In this document: positions 29,750 through 41,348 of the stretch, in pieces
Position numbering within the stretch: the first letter of the stretch is position 1
How the letters are laid out: each line of letters starts with the position of its first letter
Source: Prosopocoilus inquinatus
Taxonomy: Eukaryota; Arthropoda; Insecta; Coleoptera; Lucanidae
NCBI GenBank assembly: GCA_036172665.1
Contig: CM069871.1
Location: 8,308,001 to 8,372,000, forward strand
Direction of reading: 5' to 3'
Length of the DNA: 64,000 bases
Position numbers and translations under genes: made by a program
Notes under the pieces: generated by a model
Told to the model about the DNA's origin: nothing
The model's database searches: none
Seen by the model: the letters and a program-made list of their open reading frames with translations, nothing else

Positions 29750-32300
29750 TTGCGGGTGGCATTTGTTAAAAACAGTGCCAATTTCAAGCAAAGAACAAAG
29801 ACATACGAAGAATTGGTTAGACAAAAAAACAAACAAGTAAAAAATCGCCGATTTGGGACATCAAAAATCAGAGTAAATAAAAAAGGAAACCAAATGAAAC
29901 TTACAAAAAATCAGAAACAAAAGAAAAATGAAAGAAACGGCAATAAAGTACAAGGACATGAAGCGAACTAAGAAAAAGAAGATTGACAACGTCAAGCTGA
30001 ACGGAAAACAACAATTGAAACAAAATACAAGCAAAAGCTGTAAAAAGTACGATAAAAAAAGCGAAAAAACAAAAGAACGACGAAATACAACAGAGCGTAA
30101 AACAAAAGAAGAAGAGACGGACACCAAACAAATGTCACAAAACAAAAGACCTACGAAGAATTAGTTACACAGAAAAAGAGAACCAATAAAAAAATCGCAG
30201 ACTTGGGATAACATAAATCAGAACAACTAAAAAACGAAACCGATTGAAGCCTGCAAAAACTGACATCACCACGAAAAAGAACTGACAAATCAAAAAATTC
30301 CGACAAAATAAAAGCAAACCAAAAAAGTCAATAATACGATTAAAAAAAAGACATGAAACATGAACAACGAAATTCAGTGCGTGAAACAAACGAAAAACGA
30401 TTAACAGCAAAATGATGTCGTCGATGGAAGCGCGAATAATCAATTCGATAAAAAAAAACAAAAGGTGAAAACAGTATGAAAGCATTAAGAACCGAAAAGA
30501 AAAACATAAGAAGATTGACGGCTAAGATGAAAGAAAAACAAATGAATCTCCAGATGAGAAAGGAAAAACAGTATAAAACAAAAGACACGATTAAAAAGCG
30601 CGTTAATCGACAAAGTGTGAAAAATCGGATTGATGAGAATTAAAAAATAATAATAAAATGAATTTAAAATAAATAAAAAGAAGAAACGAACGACGAAAAA
30701 TACAGTACGTAAAAATGAATTCAAAGAAATTAAAACAGAATTGAACGACGAAATATAGTAAGTAAAACAAAAGGCGGCCACATACTGAGACGGACACAAA
30801 ACAAATGAAAAACGAACGAAAGTAAAATGCCAAAAATCAATCGATAGAAAAGCAGAAGAGAAATGCACGGTACAAAAACTTAAAGAATAGAAAAGAATTT
30901 ATACAAAATAAAAGCAAACTAAAAAAGGCAATAATACGATAAAAAAGACAAAAGGAAATGAACGCCGAAATACAGTGCGTGAAACAAAAGATTTAGAAGA
31001 ACACGAAACAAATGAAAAACGATGAATGTCGTCGCTGGAAACGCGAAAATCAATTGGATAAGAAAAACAAAAGAAGAATACTCAGTACGAAAGCATGAGG
31101 AACAGAAACGAAAACTGAAGAAGATTCACGATTAAAATGAAAAAAAAAGAAACAATCTCGAATTGAATCTCCACACGCAAAATAAAAAAAAAGTAGAAAA
31201 CAAAAGACAACTACGAAAAAAGCGTCAGTCAACAAAGTGTGAAAACTCAATAGGATTATTAACAGAAGTTAAATACGAATGCATAAAATGAATGAAAAAA
31301 AAATTAAAGATCGAGTACTGCACGCAAAACAAAAAATTACACACTGAGATAAATACAAAACAAATGAAAAATAGCGTCAATAAAATTATTTCGATAAGAG
31401 AAGCAAAAGAGAAATTAGGTACATAGTACAAATGCATGAAAACAAAAAAAGAAACAAATGAAGACTGACGACCAAGATGATCAAAAAACAAATGAATCTC
31501 CAGACTAAAAATCAAAAAGGAAAAAACAAAAGGCAACTATAAAAAATCACACATTGAAGATGGACACAAAACAAATGAAGAACGATGAAGTACGAAACAG
31601 AGTCAATAAAATAAAATAAATAAAAGAGAAATACGAAGGCGTAAAATGAAAAAGAAAGTAAAGTTTTTGCAAATGAAAACAAATTCGTAGGAAACAAAAG
31701 AGAACTGTGAAAAGGAGTTAATAAAATACGATTAAAAAGATAAGAAAATTCGAACAGCAGAAAAACAAACCAAAAGTAAACTGGATGATGGAGAAAAAAT
31801 TGAAAAAAAGACGATCCTCCGTCCAAAGTCAGCAAGGTGGCTGAAAGAAGAAAATGCGAAAAACACAAAGAAATAAAAATAAAAGAAAAATGGATAGATA
31901 AAAAAAAGAATAAATGAAAAAACCTCCTTCGCCGACAACCCAGAACACTGGAAACTGTCAGAAAGAAGAAAAATGGATGGATAGGCAAAAGAAAAAACTG
32001 CGATTCTCCGGCCGAAGACTAGGAAGTTAGAAAACTGGCAGGAAAAAGAGAAGTTCGAAAAACAGAAAAAATAAAAGAAGAATGGATAGACAAAAAATAA
32101 ATAAATGAAAAAAACGGCGATTTTCCGACCGAAAACTCAGAAATCAGGAAACCGGTAGGAAGCAGAAAATACGAAAATCATGAAAAGAAGAATAAATAGA
32201 CAAAGAAATAAATGAAAAAACGGCAAATCTCCGACCGAAAACTTTTGCAAGACAAAAAAGAAACAAAAGGGAGAAATTAAAACAGATGAACCGTGAATGA
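29750..32300 (-). repeat. A-rich diverged repeat; inverted relative of the T-rich blocks at 58.8-60.06 and 62.6-64.0 kb
   Basis: Read on the minus strand this block contains TTTTCACACTTTGTTGACTGACGC (by position, about 31220-31250), matching 59318-59350, and CAAATCGGCGATTTTTTA (about 29850), matching 59943-59960. GTTTTCGGTCGGAGATTTGC (about 32230) matches 62780-62800 and 63978-64000. The same words recur several times inside the block, so it is an old tandem repeat. Its many minus-strand ORFs are Phe-rich artefacts of T-rich DNA, not membrane proteins. Confidence 0.7.
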
Positions 32301-32502
32301 GATGCAAAACATCAATTCCTTGAAAAAAAAGCAAATAAACGATGAAATGAACAAGAAACAAAAGCAAACCACTATTCGAAGCGTTCTCGTAACAATAGTA
32401 GCGGCATGGACGGTCACTATTGACAGCATTGTATATTTTTTCTTTGCGTCTACTCTACGGTTTCAAATTTTTGATCGGTGCGTACTTTTGTTCCGTGGAT
32501 TA

Positions 32503-33077
32503 TACCAGGTGATAATTTTCAATAAGAAACATAGGAGATCAGCGTAACTACCCTTGATAATGATTTTTAATTATAATTATATTAAAAACATTAAAGAAAT
32601 CATTGTCAAGGGGAATTATACTAACCTCCTATGTCCTGGATTGAAATTTTCAATTACAAACACAGGAGGTCAGCATGACTACCCTTGATAATGACATTTT
32701 TAATTACAATCATATTGAAAACATCAAGAAATTCATTGTCAAGGGGAATCGAGGGAAATCATACTAACCTCCTATGTCCTGGATTGAAATTCTCAATTAG
32801 AAACATAGGAGGTAAGCATGACTACCCTTGATAATGACATTTTTAATTACATCATATTGAAGACATGAAAAATGTCATTGTCAAGGGAATCATACTAACC
32901 TCAGATGTCCTGGATTGAAATTTTCAATTAGAAACATAGGAGGTCAGTATGACTACCCTTGATAATGACGTTTTTAATTACAATCATATTGAAAACATCA
33001 AGAAATTCATTGACAAGTGGAATCAAGGGGAATCATACTAACTTCCTATGTTCTGGATTAAAAATGATCACCCGGTA
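32503..33077. mobile_element. element with TACCRGGTGAT terminal repeats enclosing four tandem hairpins
   Basis: TACCAGGTGATAATTTTCAA at the left matches the complement of the right end, ATGATCACCCGGTA. Inside, units starting at about 32526, 32656, 32801 and 32931 each fold on themselves: CATAGGAGGTCAGCATGAC...CCCTTGATAATGA pairs with TCATTGTCAAGGGGAATC...TACTAACCTCCTATG. No ORF. A truncated relative lies at 49976-50062. Confidence 0.85.
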
Positions 33078-34454
33078 TTAGATGCAGAATTTTGTCGAGT
33101 GTCATTGTTTGTGAAGGTGAAGACAACAACAAAAGTAACCCAAATCAAAGATTTTTAAACGCCAAACATATCTGAAGACTAGCTCAAATGGTGGGCATTT
33201 CGTCCAATTTGTCAACCCTTTTACCTTCTGTACTTCTCACATACGCAAATGCAATTGCAATATATTTTTACTTTTGGGAATATACTTCAGTATTTCAATG
33301 AAAATTCTCGAAATTCCATCTGCAACGCATTCATAAATCAAGCGCCTCTCACTGCGGAATGTGTTTTGCCTGCGAGTTTACTCCATAGGCCCGCATTTAA
33401 TCATGATTGATTTACTATAGATGGATGTCAGAGTTAAGCACCGCAAGTTTTCCCAAAGATAGGATTTTAATCAGACACAATACTCACGTCGTCGGCGTCG
33501 TAGTGAAATTTAATTTTCCCCATTCATCATCGCACCAACTTCATTTCGAACACGTTCGGGATCGTTTTTGCTTCGGATTTTTCTATTTGCGGTTTCATGA
33601 AGAAGAAGAAGAAGAAGTTGGGTAGGTATGCAAAGGTGAACGCATGATAAGCCGGGGTCTGGTTGTTTAATGTCGCCGACACGAAGGACGAAAAAGAAAA
33701 AAAGAAAGAAAGAGAAAAGGTATTTGATGTACCTAGTAATGCCACGAGACGTATGTAATCTTTTATAATACATTTTACTAAAGCCGGTAATCCAACGCTA
33801 GTTTTCATGGTTTGTAGCTCATCGTATTAAAAACAAGAAGTTAATCACTCGGCGGTGTTTATCATCGCTAATTTAACGAGTACTGGGCCTAGGCAAGCGT
33901 TTCAAAAAAAAAGCAATATACAGTATCGAAACGCGTACTTAATTTATACTAAATATCGTCGGTATTTATGGTGTTTCGTAGTTCACAGTTTCTGTGATGG
34001 CAATCTGCACACCCGACTCATATTTTACACGTTGGCCGCGGTGGTCATGGCAACCATAGCTGCGGGTAGTTTTATGGCTATCAAACGAGATCTGCATGTT
34101 GAATTTTCCCTGGCGCTTCGTGTTTTCCCCGGCAGTAGATAAATAGCCATATCTTGTGTTTTCTTCGGACTTTATTTTCTGCGTTGCTGTGTATGTATGT
34201 GTGTGTGTGTGTGTGTGCGACGATTTTATTTGGAGATTTTCAACACGTACTTGTGAAATTTATTTGTCGTCCCGTTGTCGTTCAGTTTTTTATTGCCGGG
34301 AGTCACAGCTTCGAGTTTGAAATTTTATTTTATTTCACATCCACTTGAAGGCACTCGTAAAAATATTTCGCGTTTTAAGATCTGTATGCATGATTGGTTG
34401 TATTTATTGCCGTCTGCAATTATTTTTTTCTTCGGAAATTAAAAAAAAATACAT
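33078..34454. other. no recognised gene; simple repeats
   Basis: (GAA)n at 33598-33618 and a GT-rich run at 34190-34217. An open frame of 95 codons at 33855-34142 has one hydrophobic stretch but no recognisable domain, promoter or splice support. Confidence 0.4.
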
Positions 34455-34936
34455 ATACAGGGTGATTCAAAATAAGTATCCGATCCGTCACTCACCGGTA
34501 GTACATAGAAAAAGAAAACTAAAGGTCTATATGCATAGGGGGTCTAATATTCATAGTTTCTGAGATAAGATTCATTGAAGATTCAGATGTAAATTGGTTG
34601 ATGGGCACTAGAACACCTGAATTGCGTCACAAGAGCAATGAACTCGCGTGGAATAAACTAAAACGAAACACTTGCGGTTCCCTTGAAATTAAACTGTAAA
34701 ACGCTTTTATTTACGGCTTTCTACGGAAAAGAATGTATAATACGCAATTCATTCATTCGAATTTCGGACTTGTGTATGTATATGTAAGAAATGAATTATG
34801 ATTTCCATTTTGGATTTTGGAGGAAGTTGATTTTTTAATTGCCTCTGATAGATTTATTTCTTGCAATGTCGCACTTGTAACACCTTAGTGAATACGTTCC
34901 TAACGGCTCGGTCCCTTATTCTGAATCACCCTGTAT
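34455..34936. mobile_element. Tc1/mariner-like MITE, 22-bp TIRs
   Basis: ATACAGGGTGATTCAAAATA at the left is matched by TATTCTGAATCACCCTGTAT at the right, with one mismatch (A/G). TA dinucleotides flank the CAGGGTG ends, the target used by Tc1/mariner elements. At 482 bp with no transposase ORF it is non-autonomous. It is the best-preserved member of the CAGGGTG-ended family scattered here. Confidence 0.85.
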
Positions 34937-35844
34937 AAGGTGGACTGTCAGGTGCGAAAAAAACGAACAGTTCTTACGCAGGTGCTTTTTATGTTCCTGT
35001 TTGAGTTTGGGAGAAGACTGAAACCATGTGGCCAATCTTCCTCTTCATTTTTCTGTTCAGATTTGGTAATCTCAGTGTGCCCTTAATAGTTAGCAGTACG
35101 CCGCGCATCCAGAGTATACCTTCATAAATAAATATAAGTAAAGCTTAATATCAAAATTAAAAAACTATTGGATTTAGCTATAGGCAACTCTAATTAAACG
35201 TACATTAAAATAACCTCATGAACTCAAATTGGTTATAAAATATAGTATGTATCGTTGGAAATGACGAAGTTCCACATCGTACAGACAAATTCAGACACCC
35301 TGTATATGTCAAAATAATTTTAAATTATGCGTAGCTTGAAGAGATTAAACTTTCGTATAAAAAAAAGCTTTGTTCGTATATCCGACAGGAGGTGCGCTAT
35401 TGATGAAACCCCGTCTGGATGACACACCCGGTACACATATAAACAAATCAGTGGCGTAGAATCGAGCACTCGTCGCTACTCCTCAAATATGCATAATTAC
35501 GAAGTTATTAGACATTAAAGAAAAGATCGATTTTCAGTTTTTCTGTGATAATATCGGAACTATTCGGAATTTTCAAATTTTCCCAACGGCATCAGAATTA
35601 GCACAAAAAACTGCAAAAGTTTTCCCATTTAACCAAATCTCTATCTTCCTTAATAAGAAAGTTACCCATGATAGCCTACTCAATCTGGGACACACTGTAT
35701 ATCGATATATCGACTGACATAATATATCGTTGACCATGTATACATTCGATATATCGTTACAAATATATCGATATATTCATAAACAGGGGGTAACAAAAAT
35801 ACAGACATGTTTTACAGGACAAAACAAAGAAGAAACTTCATGTA
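34937..35844. other. intergenic, with CACCCTGTATA ends and TATCGATATATCG cluster
   Basis: ACACCCTGTATATG at about 35296 and CTGGGACACACTGTATA at about 35684 are element ends; the latter follows GCCTACTCAATCTGGGACAC, which also occurs at 39492. 35696-35780 contains repeated ATATATCG/TATCGATA words. Confidence 0.5.
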
Positions 35845-35860
35845 AACATGTATACAGGGT
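35845..35860. repeat. direct repeat flanking foldback, left copy
   Basis: AACATGTATACAGGGT, identical to 36235-36250. It may be a 16-bp target duplication, although TACAGGGT is itself a common element end here. Confidence 0.5.
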
Positions 35861-36239
35861 AAATTAATAATATAGTCTTCTAAGTTGTTTGTCATTATTT
35901 AATTATGTTGAAACTGACGAAAAGTCTTCTGACAATTTATTTACTTTTTTATTCACACGACCGGTTTCGCCTAACAATAATTAGGCATTGTCAAGTGTCC
36001 GTACAAATTATAGTAAATTATTTTAAGAAAAATTGTGAAAATGTTTATAGTGTACATAACAGATTTTGTTGACAACAAAATCTGTTATATACACTATACA
36101 CGTATTTACAATTTTTCTTAAAATAATTTACTGTAATTTATATGGACACTTGACAATGCCTAATTATTATTAGGCGAAACCGGTCGTGCGAATAAAAAAG
36201 TAAATAAATTGTCAGAAGACTTTTCATCAATATCAACAT
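35861..36239. mobile_element. foldback element carrying hammerhead-like motifs in both arms
   Basis: ATGTTG at 35905 pairs with CAACAT at 36234-36239. The arms meet at 36072 with only GAC between TTTTGTT and AACAAAA, so about 335 bp form a nearly spacerless palindrome. Arms share GACGAAAAGTC/GACTTTTCATC, CACGACCGGTTTCGCCTAA and TTAGGCATTGTCAAGTGTCC. Size, lack of ORF and the long direct repeat at the flanks resemble the element at 27621-28010. Confidence 0.75.
36147..36186 (+). ncRNA. degenerate hammerhead-like motif
   Basis: TTGACAA (36150-36156) replaces CUGANGA (C3 to U, G8 to A). After one extra base, stem II is GCCT/AGGC (36158-36161 with 36172-36175). GAAA lies at 36176-36179, followed by CCGGUC, with GUC as the would-be cleavage triplet. 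Stem I is reduced to CAC/GUG. The left arm of the palindrome carries the inverted copy (about 35958-35997). Both core changes should abolish cleavage. Confidence 0.35.
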
Positions 36240-36250
36240 GTATACAGGGT

Positions 36251-36980
36251 GTTCATGGGAAGCAGCAACAATAGTTAACTTTCTTTTTGAATTTTTACGA
36301 AGTAACTTATATTGAAAAAGTTTCAGGACCTTTCCTGCCAGTTTTATGGCAATATCGGAAAAACAAATGATTATCACGTTTTTGAGATCTTCAGTTGTTT
36401 TTAACTTTTTTTTTAAATAAAATGTATGTTTTTTTATCATTGCATCGCGTTCAGGACGTCAAATTAATTATGTCTCTAAAATATTATATTCCAAAGCCTA
36501 TTTTTTTTTTTTTTTTTGGTAAATAAATCTTGTTTAAGGAAAATGTCTGTAGTCAAAATCAGGAATACGTCACTAGTGACGAAAACTCGTTCTCTTAAAA
36601 TACCAGACAAATCTGTAAAATGCCGTAAGTAAATGAGAATTAAGTTGGCAATATATCGCCATGTTGTCAAGTATAAACACAAACATTGGTACATAACCTC
36701 AGTAATTTGTTTCGTTTTGCATGTGTTTGACAGTTGTATGTCAGTGTAGTCATCTTGACTGTAAACTGAGTTGTACTATACGTTCAATTACTTCTTAATC
36801 TCATTCTAGCAATCCGAGAAGTAATTATCTAGAAACTAAACAAAAGAACGTTTTACCGTTTTTATTGCAAGGCGTTTCATTTAAATTTCTGCTTGGCACC
36901 ACTACTTGTGCCAACATTTGCGTATTTTGACGTCATTACTAGCTGTGACGCATTACGTTTGCTTCATGACGGGGACGTGT
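36251..36980. other. AT-rich, nothing recognised
   Basis: A T16 run lies near 36501-36516. Minus-strand frames here are Leu/Phe-rich and unsupported. Confidence 0.4.
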
Positions 36981-37419
36981 CATGATTCGATTTAAAAGAA
37001 AAACTCTTGCACGGTGACAGAGATGTATGATACATCAAATGAACCAATGCACATTTACTGTGGTTAGCCTGTATTTCTCTCTCACCCAGTATTTTCTTAT
37101 GAAAAAATAAATCTTGCGTGCTGTGAAAAACAGGCTTGAAGAACCTTTTTTTTTTAATTTTATATTCAGATCAACTGTACAGACGAAAGTTCGGATGAGT
37201 CAGAACAATTAAGCGAACTTCATTTTTTTAATAAATACGGTTATACAGGGTGTCCACCCGTTTTCTGCTGCTACCTCTACACAAGCATTACGAAAAAGAA
37301 AAATTGTTTAAACCCGTTGTTTATTATTAAAAACAAATCATTCGAACAAATGAAAGGAATTTGAACACAGGGATAAATTAATTAAATTAAAAAAATGTCT
37401 AGAAGTAGAAAGATGGAAG
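36981..37419. repeat. dispersed ~435-bp repeat, copy 1
   Basis: Shares long stretches with 47235-47668 in the same orientation, such as CAATGCACATTTACTGTGGT, CTCTACACAAGCATTACGAA and GGGATAAATTAATTAAATT. Both copies carry an internal TATACAGG(G/C)TGTCCACCC word. No ORF is conserved between them. Confidence 0.9.
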
Positions 37420-37867
37420 TTTTTCGATTGTTAAAGGATTAAGAAATTCAAGTGTAAGCTTCTAACTTAATACCAGAGAAAAAAAAGTTTTTTTTTGCAT
37501 TTTTTTTACGCGCAATTACCTCGCGGCCGGACCGCCGCACAGTGGGTAAAAATGACCAGTTTGCGGAAAAAAATCAATAACTTTGCAATTAGATGACATA
37601 AGTAAATGAAATTTTGAACAGTGATCAATTTTGTGATTATGGATTAGTATGAGTGGAAGTGTAATTACGGAAATTAGCGATAAATAAAGATCGGGCATTC
37701 CTAGGATATCTGGTAAAAACCAATTTAAAGATAAATAAAGCAGCGGCGTAGATTTCAACGTCGCCGCTGAACGTTTTATATGCCAGAGGCACTCTCACCC
37801 TCGCGCTCGTTGCATCAGAGGCAACCGTTTGATGTACAGGATTTTTGCTTATATTATGAATGATACA

Positions 37868-38532
37868 CACTTTATTATCAAACATATCAAAAAATGTTAA
37901 ACATCAACATTTTAGGAATTTATCCGAACCGCCAGAATTTTATAAAAACGAAAACAAACGAAACAAACGATCGGATGTAGCAAATGAGTTCCGACTTTGT
38001 TATTTTTAATGACTAATAATAAAGTATATTTTCTCGAATTAAAAAAGATATTTTTCTCTCAATTTCAAAAATATATGGTTTGCCTATATTTGGTTTCATA
38101 TTTTTAAATTTATTTTAGGGAGATATAGTAGGCGTTGGATTTATAAGAATTTTATTTTATGTGACAAAAGTTTATTTTAATTAAAAAACTATTAATCTGG
38201 GACATTTCATAATACAAAATGTTAGCAGCTAAGACAAATTACTGATGTAATGATGATTGTAAATATACCAAAATATGATAATTTCAAACTTAATTATTGC
38301 AAAAAGGTGGAAACCAAACATAGGCAAACTATATATTTTTGGAATTAGGAGAAACATATACTTCTTAATTCGAGAAAATATACTGGATGTTCCATTTAAA
38401 ATGACAAAGTCGGCACTCATTTGTTACATTTCCGATCGTCATTCGTTATCGTTTTTAGTAAATTCTGGCGGTTTAAATAAATTACTAAAACGTTTATATT
38501 TAACATTTTTTGATACGTCTGAAAATAAAGTG
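37868..38532. repeat. large foldback, arms ~235 bp
   Basis: CACTTTATT at the left and AATAAAGTG at the right end the arms. ATCAAAAAATGTTAAA, CCGCCAGAATTT, TATATTTTCTCGAATTAA and TTTGCCTAT are conserved in inverted form. The turn is near 38200 with about 190 bp unpaired. Open frames of 63 and 92 codons lie across the right arm and have no equivalent in the left arm. Confidence 0.85.
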
Positions 38533-39552
38533 TTTAAACCCTATACATTATGAGTGTAACAGAATCGCCTTTATAGTTTCTTTCAAATTAATAATTATGA
38601 AAACATTATAATAACCTTTAAAGTAACTTTTAAAAAAACTGGCCTAATAAATTTAATTCATATCAATTATAGCATATTAGCAAATAATGAGAACAATGAG
38701 GTACTAATATTAATTTGTGTGATCCACAAAAGCAAGTCAGTACTTGTAAGAAACTAATTTAGATTCAGAAAATAGTATAACAATAATAATACACTCCTGT
38801 TGACTTGCCCGTTGACAAAATTCCGGACACAATTGGCGCAGTGAAACAATGTCCAAGCCTAGTTAGTATATGTATGTATACTGAACGCTAAGATACTGGG
38901 CGTCACCAAAACATTGGTTTGCTTTTTTGCTTTATAAATTAGCAATGGGCAGATAGTGGCAGCTAAATTTTTATATACGCGTTTTCATAAGATGTAGGGA
39001 ATACACTGGTTGTAATAAGAAAGCGGAGGTAAGCGGAGCTGTTGATGAAAACTTTACACGAATATGCGCACTTCCGTAAAATGCAGTACTTTACGTAACA
39101 ACTCATAATTTTAAATTCTATTGCTATATTTCGACGACTCTAACACAAATAAATACGGAAAGGATGCATACTAATTATAAACATATAATTGTTTTTGTAA
39201 CTTTATTCTACTTGCGTATACATGCATATGAATTTTCTTAATACTCGACTCTCATTTTTGTCTCCTTGTATCACTGAACTTCAAAGTCTTCCTGATCTTC
39301 TGTTTCTTATATATACCTGATTTTTTATGTTAAATGATAATCCACCATCTTTTAGCTCTTAAATATACTACACTGTACGCCGCCGTATATAAAGTTTTTA
39401 AAAAGTTAATATTCAATCCGTACAAGAACTTTTTTATGTCTTTTGATTTAAGTATCGGTTGTTATACATGGTTGAAACTAGAAAAGAAAATGCTAGCCTA
39501 CTCAATCTGGGACACACTATATAATTTTTCTTTTGCCATCCCTACTGAGGAC
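38533..39552. other. no recognised gene
   Basis: AT-rich DNA. GCCTACTCAATCTGGGACAC at 39492 repeats a word from about 35672. Confidence 0.4.
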
Positions 39553-39610
39553 TAAATTTTCGTACCATTCGCGGAACAAGTGGCCCGAATTCTTTTCCCT
39601 GCTAATAACA
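39553..39610. mobile_element. single end of the GAATTCRGGCCACTTG MITE family
   Basis: Reverse complement of the left end of 28882-29129, with AAAATTTTCG(T/C) and GCGGAACAAGTGGCCCGAAT conserved. No partner end was found nearby. Confidence 0.75.
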
Positions 39611-40216
39611 TTATCTGACTAGTTCTCCGTATATTTAATCTAAGGGGCGCAAATGTATCGAAGGCGCAAATGTCCCGACACCATAGTTGAACCCCCTGCA
39701 CCCAGTGTCACTACTTCATTGTTTTGAATTACAATCTGTTGCCGGATTTCTAGTGATGTGATTGATAAATAAACCGTCGCACAGTGGTCGAAACGCCTAA
39801 TCTAGCTGTGCAAAATTCAAAGCATAAAAGTTTATTGATTTTAACGATTTGAAGAATAGTTTTTAAATAAAATGTATCCATTCAGATTCGGTTTTCCTCA
39901 TCTTAGATGAACACGAAGAAAAAAATTGTTATTATTTGTGTAACTAAAGATAAGGTTTTTAAATGCATGTAAAAAGCAATAAACGAATTTCTCATATTCG
40001 GCTTATGTTTGAAAATGTGTTATTTTTAAGGTTTTGTTTCAATTTCGGTTTTCCCAAACTTTCCTCTGCAGGTAATTGAACATTGAAGATACCATGATGT
40101 TAAATTTGAACTCTTCTTTTAAATTAACTTGCACGTTGTTGAAGTCTATTGCATAGTAATCCGTTGATTTTTGAGTTTAGATATGTTTGTGTAAAATCAC
40201 TATTTAATTAACGTAT

Positions 40217-40910
40217 GCAAGAAATTGCAAATAAATATACAGTGTGAATGAAAATCAAGGAATGGGTGGTCGCTATTATAGGTTTTCCAAAAAAATGTTT
40301 TAAACAAAAGTTAAATGGCTAATTATTTGCCACAAACTGACGTTTTTAATTTTTTTCTTGTGACGCAATAATTTTGAACTGTGACGTCATAAATAATTTT
40401 CTTTAAAATCTATATTTTTTCAATTTCAATTTTTTCTGTTCACGATTTTATAAAATATTACAGAGATAAGAAAAAAATTCGGGGAAATGAACTTTATTTT
40501 GTGTGAAGTTTATTTTGTGACTTCTCTCAAAATTTTTCTTATAAAATCCTACAATGTATTTATATGGCCGTAAAAAGAAAAAGTATATTATTTATCTGGA
40601 TGGAAAAGATTAGACATTGTAAGTTAAAAAAAAATCATCGAAAACGTTACAGTCCCAGATTGTGATATCACAGTTCCAGATTATGACGTCACCGCCCCAG
40701 ATTATGACGTCACTGTCCAAGATTATGACGTTACTGTCCAAGATTATGACGTCTCAAGAAAAAATGAAAAACGCCAGTTTGTGGAAAATAAATAGTAATT
40801 TAACTTTTACTTAAAACATTTTTGTAAAACCTATAATAGAGGTTTCTCTATCGTCGCATCAACCTTCCTTACTTCTTATTCACTCTGTATATTTGTTTGC
40901 AATTTCTTGC
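40217..40910. mobile_element. foldback element with a CRE-rich minisatellite in the loop
   Basis: GCAAGAAATTGCAA at the left pairs with TTGCAATTTCTTGC at the right. The arms also share TATAGGTTTT, ATGTTTTAA, AAAGTTAAAT, CACAAACTG and CGTTTTT in inverted form. The loop holds a tandem 20-21 bp repeat (40655-40756). Confidence 0.8.
40655..40756. promoter_or_regulatory. tandem CRE-like sites (TGACGTCA)
   Basis: Repeats of CCAGATTATGACGTCAC give perfect CREB/ATF palindromes TGACGTCA at 40684-40691 and 40705-40712 and one-mismatch versions at 40726 and 40747. Another perfect site lies at 40382-40389 in the left arm. The sites come from repeat expansion inside a foldback, so a regulatory role is only a possibility. 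Confidence 0.5.
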
Positions 40911-41348
40911 ACAAACTTTTTTTTATTAATTAAATACAAACATTCTTTGTAATTGTACACAAACACATTTCAACTCGAATATCAGCGGATATGAGTGATT
41001 ACTTCATCATAAATTTCAACCTCAGATCAGTTGACATAAAAGAACCGTTCAAATTTAAAATGGTGGCTATTCAATGTTTATATTACTTGTAGGGGAATTA
41101 TCCGCAGTTTCGGAAAACGCAAGTCGCAACAGAAACTTAAAAACAAGACGCACATTTTCGGGATTAAGAAAAGACAAACATGAGCGTTTCGTTTACTGTT
41201 TTGTGTATTTGGGGTTTGAAAGCCCCACGCTCAGTTACTTAAATAACTAAAAATTTTATGATGTCGTCTTAGTAACTGCCGAAGTATATTACACAAAAAA
41301 ACATGGTCTTTTTTAAATTGGCACTGCTTACTTTTTTTATATTTTTGC

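Noticed and set aside
29861..31988. Many minus-strand Phe/Leu-rich ORFs resembling membrane proteins
   Set aside because: They arise in several frames from one A/T-rich diverged repeat; no frame is conserved between repeat copies and no start or splice signal supports them.
33855..34142. 95-codon + strand ORF with a hydrophobic segment
   Set aside because: No domain, signal peptide or splice support; a length reachable by chance in 64 kb.
35690..35780. TATCGATA/ATATATCG cluster as a DREF-type promoter
   Set aside because: Only one or two true TATCGATA words, in a run of AT dinucleotide-like sequence with no gene start nearby.
38275..38553. 92-codon ORF on the 37868-38532 palindrome
   Set aside because: Falls across one arm and the loop; the homologous arm has no matching frame.
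39740..39800. TTGATAA...GTCGAAAC near 39765-39787 as a hammerhead relic
   Set aside because: Stem II would be only ACC/GGT with a long loop, and stems I and III are absent.
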